NCBI RefSeq assembly: GCF_001571105.1
Contig: NZ_BCTD01000001.1
Direction: 5' to 3' (one strand)
Source of the DNA: Azotobacter vinelandii
Lineage (GTDB): Bacteria; Pseudomonadota; Gammaproteobacteria; Pseudomonadales; Pseudomonadaceae
Length of the DNA stretch: 64,000 nt
Shown: positions 47,467-56,742 of the stretch, one piece after another
Layout of the letters: each line of letters begins with the position of its first letter
Numbering within the stretch: position 1 is the first letter of the stretch
Position numbers and translations under genes: made by a program
Notes under the pieces: generated by a model
The model's input: only the letters and a program-made list of their open reading frames with translations
The model's database searches: none
What the model was told of the DNA's origin: nothing

Positions 47467-48933
47467 CTACAGCGGCGGCTTCGCGGCCGGCGGCTCCTTC
47501 GGCAGGCCGGGTACGTGCAGGCCGCTTTCGGCGATGCGCGAGCCTTCCATCTGTGGCTGGGTCACCCAGGTGAGGATGTCGTAATAGCGGCGGATGTTGG
47601 CGACGAAGTGCACCGGCTCGCCACCGCGCGCATAGCCGTAGCGGGTCTTGCCGTACCACTTCTTCTCCGCCAGGCGCGGCAGCATCTTTTTCACGTCCAG
47701 CCATTTGTCCGGGTTCAGGCCCGCCGCCTTGGCCAATTTGCGGGCGTCGTCCAGATGGCCGCTGCCGACGTTGTAGGCGGCCAGGGCGAACCAACTGCGG
47801 TCGGGTTCGCGGATGCTTTCCGGCAGGCTCTGGTGGACATGGACGAAATATTTGGCGCCGCCGTGGATGCTTTGCTTGGGGTCGAGGCGGTTGGCCACAC
47901 CCATCGCCTCGGCGGTGCGCTGGGTGAGCATCATCAGGCCGCGGACCCCGGTCTTGGAGGTGGCGCTGGGCTGCCACTGGGACTCCTGGTAGCCGATGGC
48001 GGCCAGAAGGCGCCAGTCGATCCCGTGTTTCTTGGCGGCCTCTCGGAAGTGTCGTTCGTAGCGTGGCAGGCGCTGCTGCAGGTGCTGGGCGAAGGTGTAG
48101 GCGCCGACATAGCCGAGCACTTCGACATGCCCGTAATAGCGCTCCTTCAACTGCTGCAGGAGGCCCTTCTTCCGGGCCCGGGCGAGGAAGGCGTCGACCT
48201 TTTCCAGCAGGCTGCGATCGCTGCCGGCGGCCACCGCCCAGCTCAGCGCGCGGGCATCGCCCAGGTCGAAGGCCACGCGCACATTGGGAAAATACACCTG
48301 ATTCATCGCCAGCTCGTTGGAGTCGACCAGGGCCGCATCGATCTGGCCCTCGTCGACCATGTGCAGCAGGTCGGCGATTTCCAGTTCGGCGGTTTCCTCA
48401 TATTGGAGTTCCAGCAACTGCCGTTTGATCTCCGCCAACTGGTCGGCATGGCTGCTGCCCTCGAGGACCAGGATGCGCTTGCCGACCAGATCCTGCGGAC
48501 GGGTGGGGCGGCGCTGGCCGTTGCGGTAGACGACCTGCGGGGTGACCTCCATGTAGGGCCGGGAGAACAGCGCCAGATGGCTGTGGGATGCGCTGGGGAT
48601 CAGGCCGGGCGTGGCCAGCTCCGGGCCGCCGGGCTGGTTGAGCCGGGCGAAGATGGCGCCGAGGTTGTCCGCGGTCTCGATCCGCAGGCCGACGCCCAGA
48701 TCGTCGGCGAAACGCTTGACCAGTTCGTACTCGAAGCCGGTTTCGCCGTTGCGGTCCTGGAAGTAGGTGGCTGGGCTGTTGCGGGTGACGACCCGCAGCA
48801 CGCCCTCTTCCTGTACGCGCTGGAGGGTCGACGGCCGGGGAGACTCGCTGCAACCCATGAGCATCAGGAAAAGTAAGGTCGGCAACAGCCGGCGGTGGGC
48901 GCGGCGCCCGCGGAGCGCGGTTCGGTCGGTCAT
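47467..48933 (-). CDS. mltF: membrane-bound lytic murein transglycosylase F
   Basis: This 488-residue outer-membrane lipoprotein cleaves murein to 1,6-anhydro products. It has an N-terminal lipoprotein signal (LLPTLLFLMLMGC). A periplasmic solute-binding-like domain (residues 40-270: GVLRVVTRNSPATYFQDRNG, FEYELVKRFADDLGV) is followed by the SLT catalytic domain (IDWRLLAAIGYQESQWQPSA with the catalytic Glu, TGVRGLMMLT, AAYNVGSGHLDDARKLA). This is the MltF architecture. It is divergent from purL. Confidence 0.95.
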   Translation of the reverse strand: MTDRTALRGRRAHRRLLPTLLFLMLMGCSESPRPSTLQRVQEEGVLRVVTRNSPATYFQDRNGETGFEYELVKRFADDLGVGLRIETADNLGAIFARLNQPGGPELATPGLIPSASHSHLALFSRPYMEVTPQVVYRNGQRRPTRPQDLVGKRILVLEGSSHADQLAEIKRQLLELQYEETAELEIADLLHMVDEGQIDAALVDSNELAMNQVYFPNVRVAFDLGDARALSWAVAAGSDRSLLEKVDAFLARARKKGLLQQLKERYYGHVEVLGYVGAYTFAQHLQQRLPRYERHFREAAKKHGIDWRLLAAIGYQESQWQPSATSKTGVRGLMMLTQRTAEAMGVANRLDPKQSIHGGAKYFVHVHQSLPESIREPDRSWFALAAYNVGSGHLDDARKLAKAAGLNPDKWLDVKKMLPRLAEKKWYGKTRYGYARGGEPVHFVANIRRYYDILTWVTQPQMEGSRIAESGLHVPGLPKEPPAAKPPL

Positions 48934-49037
48934 CGGCGTAGTATACGCAATTCGGCAGGCGGGTGGCGCGGCCGTCGGCGTGCTGCCGGGTGTGGCCCTG
49001 CCTGCCTGCGTTCTTAGCGTCCGGCGGCGCCATGGAG

Positions 49038-49043
49038 TAGAAT
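49038..49043 (+). promoter_or_regulatory. probable -10 element of purL
   Basis: TAGAAT lies about 40 bases before the purL start codon. The -35 region is weak. I find no confident PurR site. Confidence 0.4.
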
Positions 49044-49083
49044 GAACGGCTTCCCAGCTCCCCCCTTCGAGGCTGTTCCGACG

Positions 49084-52000
49084 ATGTTGATCCTGCGCGG
49101 CGCTCCCGCCCTTTCCTCCTTCCGTCATGGCAAGCTGCTCGATCAGTTGACCCAGAAGGTCCCCGCCGTCAGCGGGCTGTATGCCGAGTTTGCCCACTTC
49201 GCCGAGGTGAGCGCCGCCCTTCACGGCGACGAGGAGAAAGTGCTGGCCCGTCTGCTCGAGTACGGGCCCGGCGTGCCGGTGCAGGAGCCTGCCGGCCGAC
49301 TGTTCCTGGTCCTGCCGCGTTTCGGCACCATTTCGCCCTGGTCGAGCAAGGCCACCGACATCGCCCGCAACTGCGGCCTGGCCAAGGTCGAGCGCCTCGA
49401 GCGCGGCATCGCCTACCATGTCGCCGGCGAACTGTCCGAGGCCGACGCGCAGGTCGTCGCCGCGGCCTTGCACGACCGCATGACCCAGATGGTGCTGAAC
49501 GACCTGGAGCAGGCTGCCGGCCTGTTCAGCCACGCGCAGCCCAGGCCGCTGAGCGCGGTCGACGTGCTCGGTGGCGGGCGGGCGGCCCTGGCTCGGGCCA
49601 ACGTCGAGCTGGGACTGGCCCTGGCCGAGGACGAGATCGACTATCTGCTCGGGAGCTTCACCGAACTGGGACGCAACCCCCATGACGTCGAGCTGATGAT
49701 GTTCGCCCAGGCCAACTCCGAGCACTGCCGGCACAAGATCTTCAACGCCAGTTGGGACATCGACGGACAGACGCAGGAAAAGTCCCTGTTCGGCATGATC
49801 AAGAACACCTACGAACTGCACCGCGAAGGCGTGCTCTCCGCCTACAGGGACAACGCCGCGGTGATCGAGGGCTTCACCGCCGGGCGCTATTTCCCCGATC
49901 CCGAGAGCCGTCAGTACGGCGCCAGCCAGGAGCCGGTGCATATCCTGATGAAGGTGGAAACCCACAACCACCCGACCGCCATCGCGCCCTTCCCCGGCGC
50001 CTCCACCGGCTCCGGCGGCGAGATCCGCGACGAGGGCGCCACCGGCCGTGGTGCCAAGCCAAAGGCCGGACTGACCGGTTTCAGCGTTTCCAACCTGAAC
50101 ATCCCGGGCTTCGAGCAGCCCTGGGAAGAGCCCTACGGCAAGCCCGAGCGCATCGTCGGCGCCCTGGACATCATGATCGAAGGCCCGCTCGGCGGCGCGG
50201 CCTTCAACAACGAGTTCGGCCGGCCGGCGCTGACCGGCTATTTCCGTACCTTCGAACAAAGGGTCGGCAGTCCGCGCGGCGCGGAAGTGCGCGGCTATCA
50301 CAAGCCGATCATGCTCGCCGGCGGCATGGGCAACATCCGCGCCGAGCACGTGCAGAAGGGCGAGATCCCGGTCGGCGCCAAGCTGATCGTGCTGGGCGGT
50401 CCGGCCATGCTGATCGGCCTGGGCGGCGGTGCGGCCTCCTCGATGGCCACCGGCACCAGTTCGGCGGACCTGGACTTCGCCTCGGTGCAACGCGACAACC
50501 CGGAAATGGAGCGCCGCTGCCAGGAAGTCATCGATCGCTGCTGGCAACTGGGCGAGGCCAACCCGATCCGCTTCATCCACGACGTCGGCGCCGGCGGTCT
50601 GTCCAACGCCTTCCCCGAGCTGATCAACGACGGCGGACGTGGCGGTCGCTTCGAGCTGCGCAACGTGCCCAACGCCGAGCCGGGCATGAGTCCGCTGGAA
50701 ATCTGGTGCAACGAGTCCCAGGAGCGTTACGTGCTCGCCGTGGATGCCGCCGACTTCGAGCGCTTCAAGGCCATCTGCGAACGCGAGCGTTGCCCCTTCG
50801 CGGTGGTCGGCGAGGCCACCGAGGAGCCTCGGTTGACGGTGGCCGACAGCCATTTCGCCAACGACGCCGTGGATATGCCGCTCGAAGTGCTGCTCGGCAA
50901 GCCGCCGCGCATGCACCGCAGCGTCGTGCGCGAGGCCGGGCAGGGCGACGACTTCGCCGCCGACGGGCTGGATATCGCGGAGGCGATCTCCCGAGTGCTG
51001 CGCCATCCGGCGGTGGCCAGCAAGAGTTTCCTGATCACCATCGGTGACCGTTCGATCACCGGGCTGGTGGCTCGCGACCAGATGGTCGGTCCATGGCAGG
51101 TGCCGGTGGCCGATTGCGCGGTGACCGCCACCAGCTTCGATGTCTACACCGGCGAGGCCATGGCGATGGGCGAGCGTACCCCGCTGGCCCTGCTGGATGC
51201 CCCGGCCTCCGGGCGCATGGCCATCGGCGAGACCCTCACCAACCTGGCGGCGGCGAGCATCGGGAAGATCTCCGATGTCAGGCTGTCGGCCAACTGGATG
51301 GCCGCCGCCGGCCATCCGGGCGAAGACGCACGCCTGTACGACACCGTGAAGGCGGTCGGCATGGAGCTGTGCCCGGCGCTCGGCATCACCATCCCGGTGG
51401 GCAAGGATTCCATGTCGATGAAGACCCGCTGGCAGGAGGCGGGCGAGGAGAAGAGCGTCACCGCGCCGTTGTCGCTGATCGTCTCTGGCTTCGCCCCGGT
51501 GCGGGACGTGCGGCGCACCCTGACCCCGCAATTGCGTCTCGACAAGGGCGAGACCGACCTGGTCCTGATCGACCTGGGGCGCAGCCGGAACCGCCTGGGC
51601 GGCTCCATCCTCGCCCAGGTGTACGGCAAGCTCGGTCGCGAGGTGCCGGATGTCGACGATGCCGAGGACCTCAAGGCCTTTTTCGCGGTGATCCAGGGAT
51701 TGAACGCCGACGGCCACCTGCTGGCCTACCACGACCGCTCCGACGGCGGCCTGCTCGTCACCGCGCTGGAGATGGCTTTCGCCGGCCACTGTGGCCTGAG
51801 TCTCTACCTCGATGGCTTGGCCGACAGTCGCGACGAACTGGCCGGCGTGCTGTTCAGCGAGGAGCTGGGGGCGGTGATCCAGGTGCGCCAGGATGCCACT
51901 CCGGAAGTGCTGGCGCAGTTCAGTGCCGCCGGTCTGGGCGACTGCGTAGCGGTGATCGGCCGGCCGATCAATGGCGCCGAGGTCGCCGTCGGTTTCAACG

Positions 52001-52980
52001 GCGAGTCGGTGTTCGCTGCCGAGCGCCGCGTGCTGCAGCGTCAGTGGAGCGAGACCAGCTACCGCATCCAGCGCCTGCGCGACAACGCCGACTGCGCCGA
52101 CCAGGAGTTCGACGGCATTCTCGAGGAGGACGACCCCGGCCTGTCGGTGCAGCTCTCCTTCGATGTGGACCAGGACATCGCCGTGCCTCATATCAAGAAA
52201 GGCGTGCGTCCGAAGGTGGCGATCCTGCGCGAGCAGGGCGTCAACGGCCAGGTGGAGATGGCGGCGGCCTTCGACCGCGCCGGCTTCGCCGCGATCGACG
52301 TGCACATGAGCGACATCCTCGCCGGGCGCATCGATCTCGCCGAATTCAAGGGGCTGGCGGCCTGTGGCGGCTTCTCCTACGGCGACGTGCTCGGCGCCGG
52401 CGAGGGCTGGGCCAAGTCGATCCTGTTCAACGCTCGTGCCCGCGATGCCTTCCAGGCTTTCTTCGAGCGCAAGGACAGCTTCGCCCTCGGCGTGTGCAAC
52501 GGCTGCCAGATGATGTCCAACCTGCACGAGCTGATTCCCGGCAGCGAATTCTGGCCGCATTTCGTGCGCAACCGTTCGGAACAGTTCGAGGCGCGGGTGG
52601 CCATGGTGCAGGTGCAGGAGTCGACCTCGATCTTCCTGCAGGGCATGGCCGGTTCGCGTCTGCCGATCGCCATCGCCCATGGCGAGGGGCATGCCGAGTT
52701 CGAGAGCGAGGAGGCCTTGCTCGAGGCCGATCTGTCCGGCTGCGTGGCATTGCGCTTCGTCGACAATCACGGCAAGGTCACCGAGCGCTATCCAGCCAAC
52801 CCCAACGGCTCGCCGCGAGGCATAACCGGGCTGTCCAGTCGCGACGGCCGGGTGACCATCATGATGCCGCACCCGGAGCGGGTGTTCCGCGCCGTGCAGA
52901 ACTCCTGGTGTCCGGATGCCTGGCAAGAGGACGCCGGCTGGCTGCGGATGTTCCGCAATGCCCGGGTCTGGGTGGGCTGA
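49084..52980 (+). CDS. purL: phosphoribosylformylglycinamidine synthase
   Basis: This large single-chain FGAM synthase (1298 residues) converts FGAR to FGAM with glutamine and ATP in purine synthesis. The start at MLILRGAPALSSFRHGKLLD is chosen because it matches the conserved beginning; an in-frame Met 14 codons upstream overlaps the -10. The synthase domain contains FAQANSEHCRHKIFNASW, VETHNHPTAIAPFPGASTGS and GGQ-like IPVGKDSMSMKT. The C-terminal glutaminase has ALGVCNGCQMMSNLHELIPG (catalytic Cys) and ITIMMPHPERVFRAVQ-like His-Glu (VTIMMPHPERVFRAVQ). Full length, single gene as in other gamma-proteobacteria. Confidence 0.98.
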   Translation: MLILRGAPALSSFRHGKLLDQLTQKVPAVSGLYAEFAHFAEVSAALHGDEEKVLARLLEYGPGVPVQEPAGRLFLVLPRFGTISPWSSKATDIARNCGLAKVERLERGIAYHVAGELSEADAQVVAAALHDRMTQMVLNDLEQAAGLFSHAQPRPLSAVDVLGGGRAALARANVELGLALAEDEIDYLLGSFTELGRNPHDVELMMFAQANSEHCRHKIFNASWDIDGQTQEKSLFGMIKNTYELHREGVLSAYRDNAAVIEGFTAGRYFPDPESRQYGASQEPVHILMKVETHNHPTAIAPFPGASTGSGGEIRDEGATGRGAKPKAGLTGFSVSNLNIPGFEQPWEEPYGKPERIVGALDIMIEGPLGGAAFNNEFGRPALTGYFRTFEQRVGSPRGAEVRGYHKPIMLAGGMGNIRAEHVQKGEIPVGAKLIVLGGPAMLIGLGGGAASSMATGTSSADLDFASVQRDNPEMERRCQEVIDRCWQLGEANPIRFIHDVGAGGLSNAFPELINDGGRGGRFELRNVPNAEPGMSPLEIWCNESQERYVLAVDAADFERFKAICERERCPFAVVGEATEEPRLTVADSHFANDAVDMPLEVLLGKPPRMHRSVVREAGQGDDFAADGLDIAEAISRVLRHPAVASKSFLITIGDRSITGLVARDQMVGPWQVPVADCAVTATSFDVYTGEAMAMGERTPLALLDAPASGRMAIGETLTNLAAASIGKISDVRLSANWMAAAGHPGEDARLYDTVKAVGMELCPALGITIPVGKDSMSMKTRWQEAGEEKSVTAPLSLIVSGFAPVRDVRRTLTPQLRLDKGETDLVLIDLGRSRNRLGGSILAQVYGKLGREVPDVDDAEDLKAFFAVIQGLNADGHLLAYHDRSDGGLLVTALEMAFAGHCGLSLYLDGLADSRDELAGVLFSEELGAVIQVRQDATPEVLAQFSAAGLGDCVAVIGRPINGAEVAVGFNGESVFAAERRVLQRQWSETSYRIQRLRDNADCADQEFDGILEEDDPGLSVQLSFDVDQDIAVPHIKKGVRPKVAILREQGVNGQVEMAAAFDRAGFAAIDVHMSDILAGRIDLAEFKGLAACGGFSYGDVLGAGEGWAKSILFNARARDAFQAFFERKDSFALGVCNGCQMMSNLHELIPGSEFWPHFVRNRSEQFEARVAMVQVQESTSIFLQGMAGSRLPIAIAHGEGHAEFESEEALLEADLSGCVALRFVDNHGKVTERYPANPNGSPRGITGLSSRDGRVTIMMPHPERVFRAVQNSWCPDAWQEDAGWLRMFRNARVWVG

Positions 52981-53062
52981 CCGGGCGGTACTGCGATTTT
53001 CCGGACGCCCCGCTATCGCAGGGCGCCGTACCGTCCGGGCCGGCCCGCTTCAGGAGATTCCG

Positions 53063-53380
53063 ATGTACAAACTGTGCTTCTACGTACCGGAGAGCCATGT
53101 GGAAACGGTCAAGGAGGCCGTGTTTGCCGCCGGCGGAGGGCGCATCGGCGCCTACGACAGTTGCTGCTGGCAGGTTCCGGGGCAAGGGCAGTACCGCCCG
53201 CTGGAGGGCAGCCAGCCCTACCTGGGGCAAACCGGCAGGCTGGAGCGGGTGGTGGAATGGAAGGTGGAGATGGTGGTCGCCGACGAGCGCATCCATGACG
53301 CCGTCGAGGCGCTGAAGCGGGCGCATCCCTACGAGACGCCGGCCTTCGAGGTCTGGCGGTTGTCCGATATGTCGTTCTGA
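53063..53380 (+). CDS. YqfO/NIF3-like small protein
   Basis: This 105-residue protein resembles the CutA1-like middle domain of NIF3/YqfO proteins: MYKLCFYVPESHVETVKEAV, GGGRIGAYDSCCWQVPGQGQ, YLGQTGRLERVVEWKVEMVV and LKRAHPYETPAFEVWRL. CAGGAG precedes the ATG. It follows purL directly, as in Pseudomonas. The function is unknown; CutA-like domains often bind metal or nucleotide. Confidence 0.85.
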   Translation: MYKLCFYVPESHVETVKEAVFAAGGGRIGAYDSCCWQVPGQGQYRPLEGSQPYLGQTGRLERVVEWKVEMVVADERIHDAVEALKRAHPYETPAFEVWRLSDMSF

Positions 53381-53397
53381 TTCCGCTCCGGCAAGAG

Positions 53398-53435
53398 AAA
53401 AGCCCCGGCCCGTCGTCGACGAGCCGGGGCTTTTT
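53398..53435. terminator. bidirectional terminator
   Basis: AAAAGCCCCGGC pairs with GCCGGGGCTTTTT. The A/T tails on both sides allow termination of both converging genes. Confidence 0.9.
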
Positions 53436-53441
53436 CGTGGT

Positions 53442-53948
53442 TCAGGGGCGGATTTCGATCAGGGTTCCATCCTTGACCAGGCTCCAGACCTCGCGGATGT
53501 CGTCGTTGCGCATGGCGATGCAGCCTTCGGTCCAGTCCAGGCCGTGGAAGTACCACTCGGGGTAGTTTTCATCCAGCGGCGTGCCATGGAGCATGATCAT
53601 GCCGCCGGGCGGCACACCCTCCGCACGGGCCTGGGCCTGGTCGCGGATATTGGGGTAGGAGATGTGCATGGACAGGTTGTACTTGTCGCTGGCCTTGCGC
53701 CAGTCGATCCAGTAGAGGCCTTCCGGAGTGCGCTGGTCGCCTTCGCGCCGTTTGGGGCCCGTCGGCCGCTTGCCCAGGGAAACCTTGTAGGACTTGAGGG
53801 GCTGGCCCCGGCTGAGCAGCATGAGCTTGCGCTCGGATTTCACCACCAGAATCTTGTCGACGATCCGCTGTTCCTCTCCGGGTGAAAGTACGCTGGCCTG
53901 CGAGAGGCCGACAACGGACAGGCAAAGGGATGCAAGCAACCAGCGCAT
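53442..53948 (-). CDS. YafK/ErfK-type L,D-transpeptidase
   Basis: This 168-residue exported protein starts at MRWLLASLCLSVVGLSQA; a GGA site 8 bases before favours this over the Met four codons upstream. The L,D-transpeptidase (YkuD) domain has LVVKSERKLMLLSRGQPLKS, GDQRTPEGLYWIDWRK and the catalytic HGLDWTEGCIAMRNDDI with its Cys. Members make or edit 3-3 cross-links, attach lipoprotein to murein, or act as amidases. It converges on the YqfO-like gene. Confidence 0.9.
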   Translation of the reverse strand: MRWLLASLCLSVVGLSQASVLSPGEEQRIVDKILVVKSERKLMLLSRGQPLKSYKVSLGKRPTGPKRREGDQRTPEGLYWIDWRKASDKYNLSMHISYPNIRDQAQARAEGVPPGGMIMLHGTPLDENYPEWYFHGLDWTEGCIAMRNDDIREVWSLVKDGTLIEIRP

Positions 53949-53968
53949 CGAGAGTTCCATATTTGCGG

Positions 53969-54526
53969 TCAGAATCGTTCCAAGGGGTTCATCGGTAGGG
54001 GTGCGAGCGGCTCGTTGCGCACCGGGTAGAGCTGCCGGACCCGGTCTTCGAAAAAATATTTTAGGGTATGACCGACGGTCGGAAAAGCCAGCTCCCGCCA
54101 GGGAATTTCGGCTTCACGGAACAATCGTACTTCCAGGCTTTCCTCGCCTGCTGCAAAGCGCGTGTCGACCAGTCGAGCGCGGAAGAATACATGTACCTGA
54201 TGGATGTGGGGCAGGTCGAACAGGGTATATAGCTCGAGTCGCTCCACGTGCGCGCAGGCTTCCTCCAGGGTTTCCCGGGCCGCCCCCTGTTTCATGGTTT
54301 CGCCGTTCTCCAGGAATCCGCCGGGCAGTGTCCAGAAGCCGCGGCGTGGCTCGATGGCGCGCCGGCACAGCAGTACCTGCCCGCGCCAGAGCGGCAGGCA
54401 GCCGGCGACTATCCTGGGATTCTGGTAATGCACGGTGCGGCAGGACGAACAGACGAAGCGTGGTCGATGATCGCCGTCGAGCGTCTGCCAGCTCACCGGG
54501 CTACCGCATTGGCTGCAGAATTTCAT
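53969..54526 (-). CDS. Nudix hydrolase with N-terminal zinc ribbon
   Basis: This 185-residue Nudix enzyme starts MKFCSQCGSPVSWQTLDGDH, with four zinc-ribbon Cys (CSQC ... CSSC). The Nudix box is GGFLENGETMKQGAARETLE followed by EACA (GX5EX7REUXEE). The ribbon recalls NudC-type NADH pyrophosphatase, but the protein is shorter. The substrate, an NDP-X compound, is unknown. The gene is divergent from the second Nudix gene, 106 bases apart. Confidence 0.88.
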   Translation of the reverse strand: MKFCSQCGSPVSWQTLDGDHRPRFVCSSCRTVHYQNPRIVAGCLPLWRGQVLLCRRAIEPRRGFWTLPGGFLENGETMKQGAARETLEEACAHVERLELYTLFDLPHIHQVHVFFRARLVDTRFAAGEESLEVRLFREAEIPWRELAFPTVGHTLKYFFEDRVRQLYPVRNEPLAPLPMNPLERF

Positions 54527-54632
54527 GGGGTTTCCCGCAGGTTGCCGTCGACCGACTGCCTCTGGCGGGGCGAGGGGTGGGCCGGTTGTGTGGTTCGTGT
54601 CATGATATTTTCCCATGGAGTAAAGATAGAGA

Positions 54633-55241
54633 ATGAAGATGCAGGAAGATCTACTCCGACGCATGCGCAACTATTCGCCTCGTCCCCTGGAGACCGACGG
54701 GCGTTTTCCCGAGGCTGCGGTGCTGGTGCCGATCACTCGTAGCGACGAGCCCGAGCTGGTGCTGACCCTGCGTGCCAGCGGCTTGTCCACCCATGGCGGC
54801 GAAGTGGCCTTTCCCGGCGGACGCCGCGATCCGGAAGATCCCGATCTGGTGCATACCGCCCTGCGCGAGGCGGAGGAGGAGATCGGCCTGCCGCCGGGGC
54901 TGGTCGAGGTGGTGGGGACGCTCAGTCCCCTGGTATCGCTTCATGGCATCCTGGTGACGCCCTATGTGGCGCTGGTGCCCGACTATGTCGAATACCGGCC
55001 CAACGATGGCGAGATCGCCTCGGTCTTTTCGGTGCCCCTGGCGTTCTTCTGCGAGTCCCCCCGGGAAGCCACGCACCGCATCGACCACCAGGGGCGCAGC
55101 CAGTACGTGCCCTGCTACCGCTACGGCCCGTACAAGATCTGGGGGCTGACCGCGATGATGGTGGTCGAACTGGTGAACCTGCTGTTCGATGCCGGAATCG
55201 AGACCCAACGGCAGCCGGCGAGCTTCATCGAACTGGACTGA
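54633..55241 (+). CDS. nudL: CoA pyrophosphatase, NudL-type Nudix hydrolase
   Basis: This 202-residue protein resembles NudL/YeaB, which hydrolyses CoA and derivatives to 3',5'-ADP and phosphopantetheine. It has EVAFPGGRRDPEDPDLVHTA with LREAEEEIGL (Nudix box plus the UPF0035 CoA signature region around LSTHGGEVAFPGG). The start at 54633 has an alternative ATG two codons on. It lies upstream of purT. Confidence 0.88.
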   Translation: MKMQEDLLRRMRNYSPRPLETDGRFPEAAVLVPITRSDEPELVLTLRASGLSTHGGEVAFPGGRRDPEDPDLVHTALREAEEEIGLPPGLVEVVGTLSPLVSLHGILVTPYVALVPDYVEYRPNDGEIASVFSVPLAFFCESPREATHRIDHQGRSQYVPCYRYGPYKIWGLTAMMVVELVNLLFDAGIETQRQPASFIELD

Positions 55242-55526
55242 AGATGCGGCGATTGTCGTCGGCTGCTCGCATGCGAGTGGTGGGAGCCGGTCTGTGGCGG
55301 AGGGCCGAAGGAAGATCCATCCTGCCATTCCGGATGCCGGTGTCTGTCCCGTATGTCGGCGTGTGCCGAACGAAATCGGGTGCTGGTGACGATCGGACAA
55401 TTCCGAACAGCGCCGGTTAATGGCATTGTGCGCCGAGCGGGCCCGCGTCGAGGGCCTGTTCTCATAGGTTGCGTCCGTTCCCGTCCGCCGCTGTGGACGG
55501 GACGTACGCATGTTGAAGGAAATCCC

Positions 55527-56708
55527 ATGTCCCGTATTGGAACTCCGCTGTCGCCGGGTGCGACCCGTGTATTGCTGTGTGGCTCAGGTGAACTGGGCAA
55601 AGAAGTGGTGATCGAGCTGCAGCGCTTCGGTGTGGAAGTGATCGCCGTGGATCGCTATGCCGACGCGCCGGCCATGCAGGTCGCCCACCGCAGCCACGTG
55701 ATCAACATGCTCGATGGCGCGGCCCTGCGCGCGCTGATCGAGCAGGAACGGCCGCACTACATCGTGCCGGAAATCGAAGCCATCGCCACTGCGACTCTGG
55801 TCGAGCTGGAAAGCGAGGGCTTCACGGTGATCCCCAGCGCGCGGGCCGCCAACCTGACCATGAACCGCGAGGGTATCCGCCGCCTGGCGGCGGAGGAGCT
55901 GGGCCTGCCGACTTCGCCCTACCGCTTCGCCGACAGCTTCGAGGAGTACCGCGCGGCGGCGGAAGCGCTCGGCTTTCCCTGCGTGGTCAAGCCGATCATG
56001 AGTTCCTCCGGCAAGGGACAGAGCCTGCTGAAGGGGCCCGAGCAACTGCAGGCCGCCTGGGACTACGCCCAGGAAGGCGGGCGGGCCGGCAAGGGGAGGG
56101 TGATCGTCGAGGGCTTCATCGATTTCGACTATGAAATCACTCTGCTCACCGTGCGTCATGCGGGGGAGACCACCTTCTGCGCCCCCATCGGCCATCGCCA
56201 GGAGAAGGGCGACTATCAGGAGTCCTGGCAGCCGCAGGCGATGAGCACGACGGCGCAGGCGGAATCCGAGCGCATCGCCAGGACCGTCACCGAAGCCTTG
56301 GGCGGGCGCGGACTGTTCGGCGTAGAGCTGTTCGTCAAGGGCGACCAGGTCTGGTTCAGCGAGGTTTCGCCGCGTCCCCACGATACCGGTCTGGTGACAC
56401 TGATCTCCCAGGACCTTTCCGAATTCGCCCTGCATGCGCGAGCCATTCTCGGCCTGCCGATCCCGGCGATCCGCCAGTTCGGCCCGGCCGCTTCGGCGGT
56501 GATTCTGGTCGAGGGGCAGTCCCGCGAGGTGGGCTTCGCCAACCTGGGACGGGCACTCGCCGAACCGGATACCGCCTTGCGCCTGTTCGGCAAGCCGGAG
56601 GTCGCCGGTCAGCGGCGGATGGGCGTGGCCCTGGCGCGGGATGTCTCGGTTGAAACCGCACGGCAGAAGGCGACGCGTGCCGCGCAGGCGGTCGAGGTGC
56701 AGTTGTAG
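55527..56708 (+). CDS. purT: phosphoribosylglycinamide formyltransferase 2 (formate-dependent)
   Basis: This 393-residue ATP-grasp enzyme uses formate and ATP to formylate GAR in purine synthesis. The N-terminal fold has VLLCGSGELGKEVVIELQRF; the ATP-grasp core has CVVKPIMSSSGKGQSLL, YEITLLTVRHAGETTFCAPI and WFSEVSPRPHDTGLVTLISQ. The start at 55527 follows AAGGA; the frame extends upstream without support. Length fits E. coli PurT (392). Confidence 0.97.
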   Translation: MSRIGTPLSPGATRVLLCGSGELGKEVVIELQRFGVEVIAVDRYADAPAMQVAHRSHVINMLDGAALRALIEQERPHYIVPEIEAIATATLVELESEGFTVIPSARAANLTMNREGIRRLAAEELGLPTSPYRFADSFEEYRAAAEALGFPCVVKPIMSSSGKGQSLLKGPEQLQAAWDYAQEGGRAGKGRVIVEGFIDFDYEITLLTVRHAGETTFCAPIGHRQEKGDYQESWQPQAMSTTAQAESERIARTVTEALGGRGLFGVELFVKGDQVWFSEVSPRPHDTGLVTLISQDLSEFALHARAILGLPIPAIRQFGPAASAVILVEGQSREVGFANLGRALAEPDTALRLFGKPEVAGQRRMGVALARDVSVETARQKATRAAQAVEVQL

Positions 56709-56742
56709 TACCTGCGGGGGGCTGCTCTCCGGGCAGCCTTCC

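Noticed and set aside
47467..52926. A 1819-codon open frame on the minus strand opposite purL, and similar frames over 1000 codons elsewhere
   Set aside because: They are antisense shadows of well-identified genes, a normal effect of very high GC content. The Arg/Gly/Gln-rich translations match no family.
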